Counted from the stretch's first letter, positions 41,350-49,943 are shown. The stretch: DNA of 64,000 nucleotides from Bog-756 sp963839925 (GCA_963839925.1 CAWIWV010000002.1:744001-808000); one strand, 5' to 3'. Translations and numbers: made by a program. The notes: generated by a model not told the origin, from the letters alone.

Positions 41350-42015
41350 TTACCCGCCGAGACCCACCGTCGTCTCGGTGACAACGGTGGTCGGGGTGAC
41401 GACGGTCGGAATGGTCGTCGGAGTGACCCCGATCGCTCCACTACCCCCCGCGCCGCGTCGACCGGCTCCGCCGGACAGCCCCGCACCCGCACTCGTTCCG
41501 CCCGCGGCTCCTGCCCCGGCGCCGCTCGCGGCTCCTGCGCCACCGACCCCGCTCGCGGCACTCCCGCCAGCCGCCCCGGCACCACCGCTCAGGCCCGAAC
41601 CTCCTGCTCCCGCACCGCCCGCTCCCCCGAAGGAGCCGCTCGAGCCGCCCGAACCAAGTCCCGCACCGGTGTTGCCGACGCCGGTTCCTCCCGACGCGAG
41701 CGAACCGCCGCCCGATCCCGTGTTCCCTGTGCCCGAATTCCCAGCGCCGGTGTTCGCCGCTGTTGTCGCTCCGCCCGAACCGGTATTGCCGGAGCCGCCG
41801 GTCGTACCCGAATCCGCTGTCACGCCGAGACCCTGTGAGTTGGATCCCAGGGGCCCGTTGTAGTTGTCGCTGCCGGCCGAACTGGTGGTCAGCAGTGCGA
41901 TGGAGATTCCAACGGCCGCCAGCACGGCGACGCAAGCCGTCGCCACGAGGGTGCGATTCCGAAACCATCGACGCCTTTTCGGGACAGTCGGGGCAGTCTC
42001 CATGGTTCCAGTCAA
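41350..42015 (-). CDS. Glycine-rich single-pass surface protein
   Basis: A 221-aa protein. A basic cytoplasmic start (PKRRRWFRNR) precedes one helix (TLVATACVAVLAAVGISIALL), then ~150 residues of Gly/Ala/Ser/Thr-rich low complexity (GSGGATTAANTGAGNSGTG and similar), ending in VVTPTTVVTETTVGLGG. The topology implies an extracytoplasmic disordered tail. The preferred start is TTG 42015, behind AGGGGAGG; ATG 42003 is the alternative. The complementary strand gives a Pro-rich frame without any signal, so the minus strand is judged real. Function unknown. Confidence 0.6.
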   Translation of the reverse strand: MTGTMETAPTVPKRRRWFRNRTLVATACVAVLAAVGISIALLTTSSAGSDNYNGPLGSNSQGLGVTADSGTTGGSGNTGSGGATTAANTGAGNSGTGNTGSGGGSLASGGTGVGNTGAGLGSGGSSGSFGGAGGAGAGGSGLSGGAGAAGGSAASGVGGAGAASGAGAGAAGGTSAGAGLSGGAGRRGAGGSGAIGVTPTTIPTVVTPTTVVTETTVGLGG

Positions 42016-42111
42016 CGGTCGATCCTCCCCTTCCAGCCGCCGAACAGTGTCGCGCAAACAGCCTTCGGACGCTGCCCGGGCCCCCGCAACGGAGGCACTC
42101 CGGAGATCGGC
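42016..42111 (-). pseudogene. Remnant duplicate of the 3' end of the adjacent epimerase gene
   Basis: Read on the minus strand, this stretch encodes SVAGARAASEGCLRDTVRRL followed by EGEDRPL. The neighbouring epimerase ends with PLEDSVRDTVRW followed by FEGEARL and its stop codon. The core TGTTTGCGCGACACTGTTC compares with TCCGTGCGCGACACGGTGC in the intact gene. No upstream part of a second epimerase is visible. The likeliest explanation is a tandem duplication of the 3' end that has decayed; it now serves as the leader of the Gly-rich gene. Confidence 0.5.
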
Positions 42112-42114
42112 GCC

Positions 42115-43113
42115 TTAAAGACGGGCCTCACCTTCGAACCAACGCACCGTGTCGCGCACGGAGTCCTCGAGCGGTCTGGGGTGATGCCCGAGTTCGGCTG
42201 CCGCCTTCGACCCGTCGACGAGTGGGTCGTCGAGAAGCGTACCGATGGAGGCGGGGGTGAATGCTTGGGAGTCCATCCGACGACCGATCCGCTCGCCCAC
42301 CGGCGCCACCCACCGAGCGATGCTGCCGGGGAGCGCGACCAGGGGACCCAGGTGTCCGTTCAACCCTGCGGCCAGTCGACCAAGGTGCAGCGCTGTGGCC
42401 TGATGTCCGGGAAGGAGGTAGTTCTCGCCGGTCCTCCCCCGCTCGGCGGCAGCCACCAGCCCGAGTACGACGTCACGCACGTCGACCCAGTCGAAGCCGC
42501 CCCGCACCACCACCGGAAGGTGCCCCCGGGCGGCTTGGTCGATGATCGAGTTGATCCGTGAGGGTCCGAGATCGACCGGTCCGATGATGCCGGTCGGATT
42601 CACGATGGTCGCATCGAGGCCCGAGTCGACGACTTGGCGGACCTCCTCCTCTCCGGCGGCCTTGGATCGATCGTAGATCGGCCGGTCTGGACTGACGGTC
42701 CGGGGGCTTCTCTCGTCAAGACGCGGACGGGCCAACGCCAGGTCGAACGCGTGCACCGACGAGCAGTGCACCATTCGCCCCACCCCAGCCTCCAGCGCAG
42801 CTGCAGCGACTGCCGCTGGACCCCTGACGTTGATATCCCACGCTTCGGGGTCAACCGTCGCCAGTGTGATCTTCGCGGCAAGGTGGAAGACGACCTCGGC
42901 ACCTTCGAACACAGGCAGAAGTCCTTCGCGCTCGCGCACGTCGGCCCTCGTGTGGTGCACACCCTCCCGATCGACACCGACCAGCGGACCGCGGCTCACC
43001 GTCCGCACCTCCCACCCGAGTATCCGGAGGTGACGGACGAGGTTCACGCCGACATAGCCCGTGGCACCTGTCACCACAGCCGTCTTCGACGCGGAGACGG
43101 GGCGCTCGGCCAT
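42115..43113 (-). CDS. NAD-dependent epimerase/dehydratase family protein
   Basis: A 332-aa extended SDR. The nucleotide motif is TAVVTGATGYVGVNLVRHL; the Ser is in VHCSSVHAFD, and the Tyr-Lys catalytic pair in YDRSKAAGEEEV; VNPTGIIGPVD follows. Similar proteins act as 3-beta-hydroxysteroid-dehydrogenase-like or dihydroflavonol-reductase-like enzymes. ATG 43113 is preferred (AGGA eight bases upstream) over GTG 43134. Downstream on the same strand lies the Gly-rich gene, preceded by an apparent echo of this gene's last 25 codons. The substrate is unknown. Confidence 0.85.
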   Translation of the reverse strand: MAERPVSASKTAVVTGATGYVGVNLVRHLRILGWEVRTVSRGPLVGVDREGVHHTRADVREREGLLPVFEGAEVVFHLAAKITLATVDPEAWDINVRGPAAVAAAALEAGVGRMVHCSSVHAFDLALARPRLDERSPRTVSPDRPIYDRSKAAGEEEVRQVVDSGLDATIVNPTGIIGPVDLGPSRINSIIDQAARGHLPVVVRGGFDWVDVRDVVLGLVAAAERGRTGENYLLPGHQATALHLGRLAAGLNGHLGPLVALPGSIARWVAPVGERIGRRMDSQAFTPASIGTLLDDPLVDGSKAAAELGHHPRPLEDSVRDTVRWFEGEARL

Positions 43114-43278
43114 GGACCGGAATCCTACGCCCACCGCGAACGCGCGGGTCTTCCAGCCATCGGTGAGGGACTTTCGTCCCTAGTCGTCCATCTACGACGG
43201 CGCGACAGTTCATCAGGGGCGTGGTCGTTCTGCCAAGGTGGGCGGGCGGGACGGAGAAACAGGACGAGGTGGGTCAAG

Positions 43279-44109
43279 ATGAAGCAGAACGGAGTTCGCC
43301 ACCACTGGATACGAACGCCGCTACTCGTCGTGTTGGGCCTCGCGGTGATCTTTGTCGCGACGGTGATGATCAGCTACGCCGTCAGATCCCATCCCGGCCA
43401 GAAGTCGCTCAGTTCCAGTGCCCGCGAGTTCAAGTCGACCACCACGACCACCCCGACAGTGAAGAACTTCGAGCTGCCTGCGGCAGGCGTCTACAAAGTG
43501 ACCGGTCATGGCTCCGAGCAGATCTCGAAGCCTCCCAACTCGCAGACGGACGGTCCGATCATGCCGGTCGGCGTCACCTACCTCGCCAACGGCTGCTGGC
43601 GGTGGCAGATCAACTACAACACGGCAAGCTGGCACGAGTACGACTTCTGTCCGCAGGGAAACCGGTTGCTCCTCGTCGCGCAGAGCAACTACCAATCGTG
43701 GGACTTCGGCTTGACCTCTGTCACCAACCTCGCCAAGTACTCGTGCAAACCCGCGAGCCCCATCGTGGTACGACCGGCGCGGGCCGGCCAGCGCTTCGTC
43801 CAGCACTGCACCGGAACCAACACCGCGGTTCCAGGGCCCAGCCTCGCCGCGGGCACCGTGACCGTGGTGGGGGTGGACACGCTGTCCATCGCAGGCAAGC
43901 CGGTACCGGCAATCGAAATCACTCGGAGTCAGACCATCTCGGGCGCCCAGCACGGCACCCTCCACGAGACGTGGTGGTTTGCGACGTCGACCGGACTACC
44001 GCTGAAGGCCGTCCGCAACTATCAGTTGGTGACGAGCTCCATCATCGGCAACATCAACTACACCGAAAGCGGTTCGTGGGAGCTCGACTCGCTGATCCCG
44101 CGCACCTGA
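43279..44109 (+). CDS. Membrane-anchored exported protein of unknown function
   Basis: A 276-aa protein. An N-terminal basic start and one helix (LLVVLGLAVIFVATVMISYAV) precede a Thr-rich linker (STTTTTPTV) and an extracytoplasmic domain with paired Cys-containing segments (LANGCWRWQINYNTASWHEYDFCPQG; YSCKPASP...VQHCTGTN). It closes with HGTLHETWWFATSTGLPLKAVRNY and NYTESGSWELDSLIP, reminiscent of outer-surface beta-sandwich folds. I do not recognise the family. It precedes the FAD-dehydrogenase gene by 16 bases and may share its transcript. ATG 43279 has GAGGTGGG upstream. Confidence 0.65.
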   Translation: MKQNGVRHHWIRTPLLVVLGLAVIFVATVMISYAVRSHPGQKSLSSSAREFKSTTTTTPTVKNFELPAAGVYKVTGHGSEQISKPPNSQTDGPIMPVGVTYLANGCWRWQINYNTASWHEYDFCPQGNRLLLVAQSNYQSWDFGLTSVTNLAKYSCKPASPIVVRPARAGQRFVQHCTGTNTAVPGPSLAAGTVTVVGVDTLSIAGKPVPAIEITRSQTISGAQHGTLHETWWFATSTGLPLKAVRNYQLVTSSIIGNINYTESGSWELDSLIPRT

Positions 44110-44125
44110 CCAGAGAGGTTCGAAC

Positions 44126-45808
44126 ATGGCACGATTCGGGAACGACTCGTCGACATTCGAGGAGGAGGCCGACGTCGTCGTGGTCGGTTTCGGTGCCTCA
44201 GGCTCTGTGGCAGCCATCGAGGCTGCCGAGCACGGCGCCCGAGTGATCGCGATCGACCGATGGGGCCGCGGGGGCGCTTCGGCTCGCAGCGGCGGCATCA
44301 TCTACGCGGGCGGGGGGAGCGAGCAGCAGAAACGGGCGGGATTCGACGACAACCCCGAGCAGATGGAGCGGTATCTCGCCCTCGAGGAGGGCGTCTCCTT
44401 TGATGACGCCCGGTTGAGCCGGTTCTGCCACCGCAGCCTCGAGGACCTGGGCTGGTTGGAGCGGCACGGTGTGGATTTCCCGATGAAATTCGACCCCACG
44501 AAGACAGTGGTGCCCATGGACGACCAGGTCGGTCTCTACTTCTCGGGAAATGAGAAGCACTTCGGTGACGACGTGCCTGCCGTGGCCAGGGGCCATCGGG
44601 TCGCTGGCGAAGGGATGAGCGGCCACGACCTCGTCGAGGCGCTGCACAGTGCTGCCGCCGATGTCGGCGTGGATGTTCGGCCTTCCAGTCGGCTGGTCGA
44701 CCTCGTCACCGATTCCAGCGGGCGAGTGGTCGGGATCGAGACGCTCGTCGTTCCCTCCGACCCTGTGTCCCGGGCTCTGCACTCGATGTCCTTCCGACTC
44801 ATCGACACGGCCGGGCCCCTGCTCCACCGGGTTCCCCCTGCCCTCACCAGGGCCGTCGACCTCATCGAGCGACGCCGAAGCCGGCGCGTCCGGATCGCGG
44901 CCCGATCGGGGGTCGTCCTTGCGACCGGCGGCTTCTCCTACAACCACGACCTGCTGACCGCCCACGCGCCCGCCTACGCACACGCGATGCCACTCGGGAC
45001 AGCGGGGGACGACGGGTCCGGGATGCTTCTCGCCCAGGCCGTCGGTGCAGGACTCCGATTGACCGATCGATGTGGCGCCTCTCGCTTCATCGCCCCGCCC
45101 CTCGCCTATGCCTCCGGGGTTCTCGTCGACGCCGATGGCGAGCGCATCTGTGATGAGAGCCTCTACGCGGCCACACTCTCCGTCAACATCGCGGCCCACG
45201 GCGGACGGGCCTGGCTGATCGTCGACCGTTCGCTGCGCGACCAGGTCGTCGCTCAGATCCGGAGCTCGGTGCCCATCCACAGCCGGCCCCTCCGGCAGCT
45301 CGTCAGCGGCCGGGCCAACCACGTGGTCTTTCCCCGGTTGTTCGGGTCGATCAATCTCCTCCTCAACCGTGCGACCGCGCCGACGTTGGGAGCGCTCGGC
45401 ACCCGCTGTGGAATCCGTCCCGACCGGCTGAGCCAGACAATCCAGGACTACAACGCCATGGCGACTGCAGGCACGCCCGATCCGTTGGGCAAGTCGGCAG
45501 ATCTGATCCGTCCGATCGAGGCTGCCCCCTTCACCGCGATCCCGTGCCATCTCGACAGCGAGATCTTTCCGGCGCCGAACATCACGCTCGGAGGCCTGGA
45601 CGTGGACGAGGATCAGAGAGTTCGCAGACCGGACGGCACGGTTGTCCCAGGCCTCTACGCGGTCGGCCGGTGTGCTGCTGGAGTGGCGTCTCGATCGTAT
45701 GTGAGCGGCCTGTCGCTGGCCGACTGCGTCTTCTCGGGCCGCAACGCCGGAATGGCGACGACCGCGCCCGGGGTCCGCCCGGTAGAGGAAATCATCACCG
45801 AGGCGTGA
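44126..45808 (+). CDS. FAD-dependent dehydrogenase (fumarate reductase / 3-ketosteroid-delta1-dehydrogenase-like)
   Basis: A 560-aa flavoprotein of the FAD_binding_2 family: ADVVVVGFGASGSVAAIEAAEHGARVIAIDR with the dinucleotide motif, ASARSGGIIYAGGG, RSGVVLATGGFSYN, and the C-terminal TLGGLDVDEDQRVRRPDGTVVPGLYAVGRCAAG. This arrangement is shared by ketosteroid dehydrogenases and flavocytochrome-c-like reductases. A steroid or cyclic ketone substrate is plausible but not shown. AGAGAGG upstream supports ATG 44126. It is preceded closely by the exported-unknown gene. Confidence 0.87.
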   Translation: MARFGNDSSTFEEEADVVVVGFGASGSVAAIEAAEHGARVIAIDRWGRGGASARSGGIIYAGGGSEQQKRAGFDDNPEQMERYLALEEGVSFDDARLSRFCHRSLEDLGWLERHGVDFPMKFDPTKTVVPMDDQVGLYFSGNEKHFGDDVPAVARGHRVAGEGMSGHDLVEALHSAAADVGVDVRPSSRLVDLVTDSSGRVVGIETLVVPSDPVSRALHSMSFRLIDTAGPLLHRVPPALTRAVDLIERRRSRRVRIAARSGVVLATGGFSYNHDLLTAHAPAYAHAMPLGTAGDDGSGMLLAQAVGAGLRLTDRCGASRFIAPPLAYASGVLVDADGERICDESLYAATLSVNIAAHGGRAWLIVDRSLRDQVVAQIRSSVPIHSRPLRQLVSGRANHVVFPRLFGSINLLLNRATAPTLGALGTRCGIRPDRLSQTIQDYNAMATAGTPDPLGKSADLIRPIEAAPFTAIPCHLDSEIFPAPNITLGGLDVDEDQRVRRPDGTVVPGLYAVGRCAAGVASRSYVSGLSLADCVFSGRNAGMATTAPGVRPVEEIITEA

Positions 45809-45928
45809 GCGGAGCCGGGCGCAGCTCAAGCTCGGCGCCGACCCTGTCGATGGGGAGAGAGCGGAAGTTCTCGTCTCCACGCGCCACTGCGGGGGTTTCG
45901 GGAACCGGCAGCGAGAAGGGACCGGCGG

Positions 45929-46906
45929 ATGACCGATGGCCACGAGGGATGGCCCCTGACCGGAGAACGGGAGCCCGGGGCGCTGCCCGCGGCGGGGTTG
46001 CCGCTGCTTCCGCCGTTCACCCCCCTGCCCGGAGAGCTCTCCACGCCGCCCGGACCGTCCACCGCCAGTGATTTCGCGGTCAGCTCCTCAAGCAAGCGCA
46101 CCGGCAGCACAAAGGTTGCAGTCGCGGTCGCGGGGTTCGTGCTGCTGGCCGCTGCGGTCACCGGCGGGCTGTTCGTCGCCACCGACAACGGACCTGCCGT
46201 CGTGGCGACCGCTACCCCGATCGCTGCCAACGCAGAGCTCTTCGGTGCCGCCCTGACCGCAGGCTCCTTCCACTACACCAGCGTCGGTTCCGGAATGGTC
46301 GACGGCCATGCGCTCACCGAGACGCAAAGCGGCGACGCCGGACGAACGGACGGCGTCCAGTACACGACCACCCCTTTTGGCGACGGTGAGATCATCGTCG
46401 TCGGCTCGACGGCCTACCTGAAGGCCGATGAGAAGATGCTGGAGAGCACCCTCGGCTTCACGCCGTCCCAGGCGGCCGCCTACGCCGGCCGGTGGATCTC
46501 CTTCACCGACGCCGACCACGCGTACCGCGCGATTGCCGCCGACGTCACGACAGAGACGACCTGGAACGATGTCTCGATCTCCCCGACGGACGGCCTCCAA
46601 CAGACGCCGCAGTCCATCTCCGGGGTCTGGTCATTGAACGGAAAGCCGGTGCAGTCCGTTCGCTACTCGATCGACACGAGCGCTGCCGGCGCCTCGGCCA
46701 GCGGAAGCGAAACCATCGACTTCTCCGCGACACAGCCTCATCTTCCCATCGAGATCCACGAGCAGGTGTCCGGAACGGCGAAGAGCGAGTCGGCCTCGGG
46801 CACGACGACGGTGACGTTCTCCCGGTGGGGCACGCCGCCCGAAGTCGTCGCACCCACCGGGAGTATCCCGTTCTCGAGCATTCCACCGCCGACCACCATC
46901 TCGTAA
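45929..46906 (+). CDS. Membrane-anchored exported protein, LppX/LprG-like architecture possible
   Basis: A 325-aa protein. A Pro-rich cytoplasmic N-terminus (~60 residues, PLLPPFTPLPGELSTPPGPS) is followed by one helix (VAVAVAGFVLLAAAVTGGLFVAT, ~68-90) and an extracytoplasmic beta-rich domain (FHYTSVGSGMVDGHALTETQSGD, GEIIVVGSTAYLKADEKML, PVQSVRYSIDTSAAGASASGSETIDF). The layout is reminiscent of mycobacterial LppX/LprAFG lipid carriers, but without a lipobox. It has GAGAAGGG upstream. Function unknown. Confidence 0.6.
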   Translation: MTDGHEGWPLTGEREPGALPAAGLPLLPPFTPLPGELSTPPGPSTASDFAVSSSSKRTGSTKVAVAVAGFVLLAAAVTGGLFVATDNGPAVVATATPIAANAELFGAALTAGSFHYTSVGSGMVDGHALTETQSGDAGRTDGVQYTTTPFGDGEIIVVGSTAYLKADEKMLESTLGFTPSQAAAYAGRWISFTDADHAYRAIAADVTTETTWNDVSISPTDGLQQTPQSISGVWSLNGKPVQSVRYSIDTSAAGASASGSETIDFSATQPHLPIEIHEQVSGTAKSESASGTTTVTFSRWGTPPEVVAPTGSIPFSSIPPPTTIS

Positions 46907-46977
46907 TGCCCTGATCGGGCACCTGCTGCGCCTGCACCGCTCAGGTGGCCTGGCTCGTCAACCCGCTCGATCCGAGC

Positions 46978-48267
46978 TCAACTCGGGCGTGCCACGTACG
47001 AATAGTCGCAGCGGTATCCGTGGGTGCCGCCGTCGACCGGAGGGTCATCGAGGCGGTGAAACCGGCCTCCCACAACCTGGGCGATGAGGTAGCAGTTCGA
47101 CCCGGTCTTCGCCGCCGGATCGGTCAGTGCAAGGAGGTGCCCGGCGTCGAACGAGGTGATCTTCGAGAGCGCTTCGAGGATCGAGCCTCGGCTCGGATCG
47201 GGCCCGGCGGCCCGCAGGGCCTGGGTGAACAGGGCGCACGAGACCCAGCCGTACATGGTGAACAGGTCGGGGTTGAACCCCGGCGCGGCCACGCTGACCC
47301 AATGGAGAAAGCTCGCCACCGCCGGAATGGCCGAACTGTCCCCTCCCAGGAAGAGCGAGGCCGTCTGATTGAGGTACGCGCCGTCGACCGCGGACGGGCC
47401 ACCGGATCCTGCAACCAGCTGCGTACTGTAGGCGGACGCTCCGAGCACCACGACGGGGTGGAAATCCTGCTCGTTCAGGTCCTTCAGCAGCGCCGAGGCA
47501 TACGCCTCCGGCATCTGGTCCACGAAGAGCACCTTGACTCCCCGGTTCCTCATCGCGATGACGTTCTGGGAGAAGTCGGTCTGGGAGACGTCGTAGCCCT
47601 GGTCGTAGATCACCCGGTAGCCGACCTTGCGCATCACGTAGCTCTCGTTCTGCCACTGGTCCTGAGTCGACGGGAGGTCGGCGACGAGCGCCCCCACCGC
47701 TTTGACCCCGGCAGGGAACCGGTGCCGAAAATACTGGAGGGGGCCTGACAGCCAACCCTGATGGGTGGGAACGGGACTGAAGACGTTGGGAAGGGCGTTG
47801 GTCTTGGGATCCAGGACGACAGACACGTCGGGCACTCCGGGGTGATCGGCGAGGAGCTCCCCTCCGAAGCCGTCGAAGGTGGAGAAGCTGCCGACCAACG
47901 CCGCGTCGCCGGAGATGGCCTCCTGGGTCGCCTGCTTGTTACCCGCACCGGTGTAGTTGTCGTTGCCGCTGTCGACGACGATCTTCCGTCCGTCGATGCC
48001 GCCACTCGCGTTGACATAGTCGGCGCAGGCCTTCGTTCCCACGAGCGCCCCTTCGAAGAGGCCCCCGATCGAGAGGGTCGAGACGTTCCCGATGCGAACC
48101 GTCGTCGGCGTGATGCCGGTCCGGTCGTTGTAGGCATCGGTTGGGATCGCGGACCTCCTTCCTGCGGAGCCCGTCGTGGTGGGAGAGGAGATGGTCGACG
48201 TGCAGCCCATCGCGCAGACGCCCACCAACGCCACGATCACCGATGCCCCGCTGCGCACGCCTTTCAT
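46978..48267 (-). CDS. ABC transporter substrate-binding lipoprotein, paralogue of the one at 1133
   Basis: A 429-aa exported protein. The signal sequence ends with lipobox VCAMGC. Type I binding-protein features: VRIGNVSTLSIGGLFEGALVGTKACADYVNASGGIDGRKI, SFSTFDGFGGELLADHPGVPDVS, FVDQMPEAYASALLKDLNEQ and the C-terminal DDPPVDGGTHGYRCD. It aligns along its full length with the protein at 1133-2440, so the two are duplicates in one genome region. No permease or ATPase is near. Members bind branched-chain amino acids or related carboxylates; the ligand here is unknown. Confidence 0.85.
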   Translation of the reverse strand: MKGVRSGASVIVALVGVCAMGCTSTISSPTTTGSAGRRSAIPTDAYNDRTGITPTTVRIGNVSTLSIGGLFEGALVGTKACADYVNASGGIDGRKIVVDSGNDNYTGAGNKQATQEAISGDAALVGSFSTFDGFGGELLADHPGVPDVSVVLDPKTNALPNVFSPVPTHQGWLSGPLQYFRHRFPAGVKAVGALVADLPSTQDQWQNESYVMRKVGYRVIYDQGYDVSQTDFSQNVIAMRNRGVKVLFVDQMPEAYASALLKDLNEQDFHPVVVLGASAYSTQLVAGSGGPSAVDGAYLNQTASLFLGGDSSAIPAVASFLHWVSVAAPGFNPDLFTMYGWVSCALFTQALRAAGPDPSRGSILEALSKITSFDAGHLLALTDPAAKTGSNCYLIAQVVGGRFHRLDDPPVDGGTHGYRCDYSYVARPS

Positions 48268-48403
48268 CCCGGACTCCGTTCCTCACGCAGGCCCCGTGTG
48301 CGTCACGGCACCCCACCTGAGTGTCCCCTGCTTCGGGGGACCGGAGTAGAGGCAAAAGGCCCTCGCCGGAAGCGGTGGGAACGGTGGACGCTACTGTCTG
48401 GTC

Positions 48404-49126
48404 GTGACGATCCCACGGGAGGCCGGTCGGGTCCTCGGCTGCCTGATCGAAAAGCAGCTCACCACGCCCCAGCAGTATCCCTTGACCGCGAATGCGCTCG
48501 TGCTGGCCTGCAACCAGACCACCAATCGCGATCCGGTGGTGTCGGTGGACGAGGACACGGTGCTCGCCGTGCTCGCCGTGCTCAAGGAGCACCGGCTCGT
48601 CCGATTCGTCCTGCCTTCTCACGGTCGGTCGGTCACCCGGTACCGCCACGTGCTGGCCGAGGTCTACGCCATCGACGTCGAGAGCCTCGCCCTCTTCGCC
48701 GTCCTGCTTCTGCGCGGCCCACAGACAGCCGGTGAACTTCGGCTCCGAGCCGAGCGCATGGCCACCTTCCCGTCGGTCGAGGCCGCGCACGAACGGCTCG
48801 AGACCCTCGCCACCCGTCCAGAGACACTGGTTCGCATGCTGCCTCGACGGCCGGGACAGAAAGAGGATCGCTGGCAGCAGCTCCTCGCCGAGGCCTGGGT
48901 CGGCGCGAGTGGTTCCGATCCGCCCTCCGAATCGGAGGAGGGTTCAGCGGCGAGCTCCGGCGAGGACCAACAGGTCAGGCCCCACGAGGACCGATACACG
49001 ACCGGAGACGACGCCCCGTGGAAGACCGAGGTGGCCGAACTTCGGGCCGAGATCTCGGAGCTTCGGGGCGCGGTCGACGCGATCGAAGCCTCAGTCGCAG
49101 ACCTACGACGTCGCCTCGGCGACTGA
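48404..49126 (+). CDS. YceH/DUF480 family protein with C-terminal coiled coil
   Basis: A 240-aa protein. The first ~165 residues match YceH (UPF0502): EAGRVLGCLIEKQLTTPQQYPLTANALVLACNQTTNRDPV, then LLRGPQTAGELRLRAERMATF, two winged-helix-like units. After a Ser/Glu-rich linker, the last ~40 residues (WKTEVAELRAEISELRGAVDAIEASVADLRRRL) form a heptad coiled coil. GTG 48404 follows TACTGT (48392-48397) by six bases, the pattern of a leaderless transcript. The 3' end overlaps the convergent ArsR-SRPBCC gene by 24 bases. Function unknown. Confidence 0.85.
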   Translation: MTIPREAGRVLGCLIEKQLTTPQQYPLTANALVLACNQTTNRDPVVSVDEDTVLAVLAVLKEHRLVRFVLPSHGRSVTRYRHVLAEVYAIDVESLALFAVLLLRGPQTAGELRLRAERMATFPSVEAAHERLETLATRPETLVRMLPRRPGQKEDRWQQLLAEAWVGASGSDPPSESEEGSAASSGEDQQVRPHEDRYTTGDDAPWKTEVAELRAEISELRGAVDAIEASVADLRRRLGD

Positions 49127-49879
49127 GCCGTACATCAGTGATCCGGGCGTCGTCAGCAACTCACCGGTCTCCAACCAGGTCTTGAGCCCCGACAGGATCA
49201 TCGGCCAGCCACCGTAGAGCTCGTCGTTTGCGCCTTCGCGCAGCTGATCGTGGGTGACGATGAGGCGGCAGGAGTCTTGGACCTGCTCGATCTCCCAGGT
49301 GATCCTCGAAGGTCCTTCGCTCTTCACGTCGTCGCTCCACAGCGCGGTCATCGTCTGGACGAGTCGCCGCGGCGGATCGACCTCCAGAATCTCCCCTTCA
49401 CCCAGCAAGAACCCTGAGTCGCCGGGAACGCCCATCTCGAAACGGGAGCCGGGTGTCCATTCCGAGGTGACCCGGGCGCCGAACTGGTACTTGCTACGGA
49501 TCTCCCCGTCGGTGATCGCCTCCCAGAGCCTTTCGGGCGTCGTACGGATGTAGATCTCGAATACCTTCTCCATCGAATCCTCCAAACGTTGCTTGAGGCC
49601 GCTGAGCGCCGCGGCCCAGGGTTCGGCGTACTTACTCACCCACCGGTCGTGGACCAACCGGATCGGCACCGGGTTCAAGAAGTGGAGCTTTTCGCGCCCT
49701 CTCTTGCGGGTGACCACGAGGCCGGCATCCTCGAGCAGTCTCAGGTGCTTCATGACGCCGAATCGCGACATCGCAAAGCGCTCTTCGAGCTCGGTGAGGG
49801 TCTGGCCGTCCTTCCGGAACAGCTCGTCGAGCAGTTCCCTCCTGGTGGGATCCGCAAGGCATCGGAACACATCGTCCAC
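49103..49879 (-). CDS. Fused ArsR regulator - SRPBCC (AHSA1-like) protein
   Basis: A 258-aa fusion. Residues ~1-85 are an ArsR winged helix (DDVFRCLADPTRRELLDELF, AMSRFGVMKHLRLLEDAGLVVTRKRGREKLHFLN). Residues ~105-250 are an SRPBCC/AHSA1 domain (MEKVFEIYIRTTPERLWEAITDGEIRSKYQFG, GEGEILEVDPPRRLVQTMTALWSDD, GGWPMILSGLKTWLETG). Elsewhere in the window the same two modules are separate genes (27711 and 28025). GTG 49879 is chosen because it lies six bases downstream of a consensus promoter. An ATG at 49900 is in frame but lies upstream of the -10 element, so it cannot be in that transcript. The upstream operator suggests autoregulation. Confidence 0.9.
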   Translation of the reverse strand: MDDVFRCLADPTRRELLDELFRKDGQTLTELEERFAMSRFGVMKHLRLLEDAGLVVTRKRGREKLHFLNPVPIRLVHDRWVSKYAEPWAAALSGLKQRLEDSMEKVFEIYIRTTPERLWEAITDGEIRSKYQFGARVTSEWTPGSRFEMGVPGDSGFLLGEGEILEVDPPRRLVQTMTALWSDDVKSEGPSRITWEIEQVQDSCRLIVTHDQLREGANDELYGGWPMILSGLKTWLETGELLTTPGSLMYGSVAEATS

Positions 49880-49915
49880 CCCATCAATATACGTGACCAT
49901 ATAGTCACATGTCAA
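49880..49915 (-). promoter_or_regulatory. Consensus promoter with palindromic operator in the spacer of the ArsR-SRPBCC gene
   Basis: On the minus strand, TTGACA (49910-49915) and TATATT (49886-49891) are spaced 18 nt. Inside the spacer GTGAC (49904-49908) and GTCAC (49893-49897) flank TATATG as a 16-bp near-perfect palindrome. GTG 49879 follows the -10 by six bases. The arrangement reads as a strong promoter repressed by ArsR binding between the two hexamers, with a leaderless mRNA. Confidence 0.88.
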
Positions 49916-49943
49916 TCACTGGGAGGGTCCATGTCGATGACCG

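Noticed and set aside
41267..41863. A Pro/Ala-rich plus-strand open frame
   Set aside because: It is complementary to the Gly-rich gene, which has a signal anchor and a ribosome-binding site; the plus frame has neither.
46908..46922. Inverted repeat TGCCC/GGGCA after the exported protein gene as a terminator
   Set aside because: Only five paired bases and no T-run follow; support is too weak to list as a feature.
48323..48341. Hairpin GTCCCC/GGGGAC between the binding protein and YceH genes
   Set aside because: The two genes are divergent, so a terminator is not expected there; the hairpin is short and lacks a T-run. It may be chance in GC-rich DNA.
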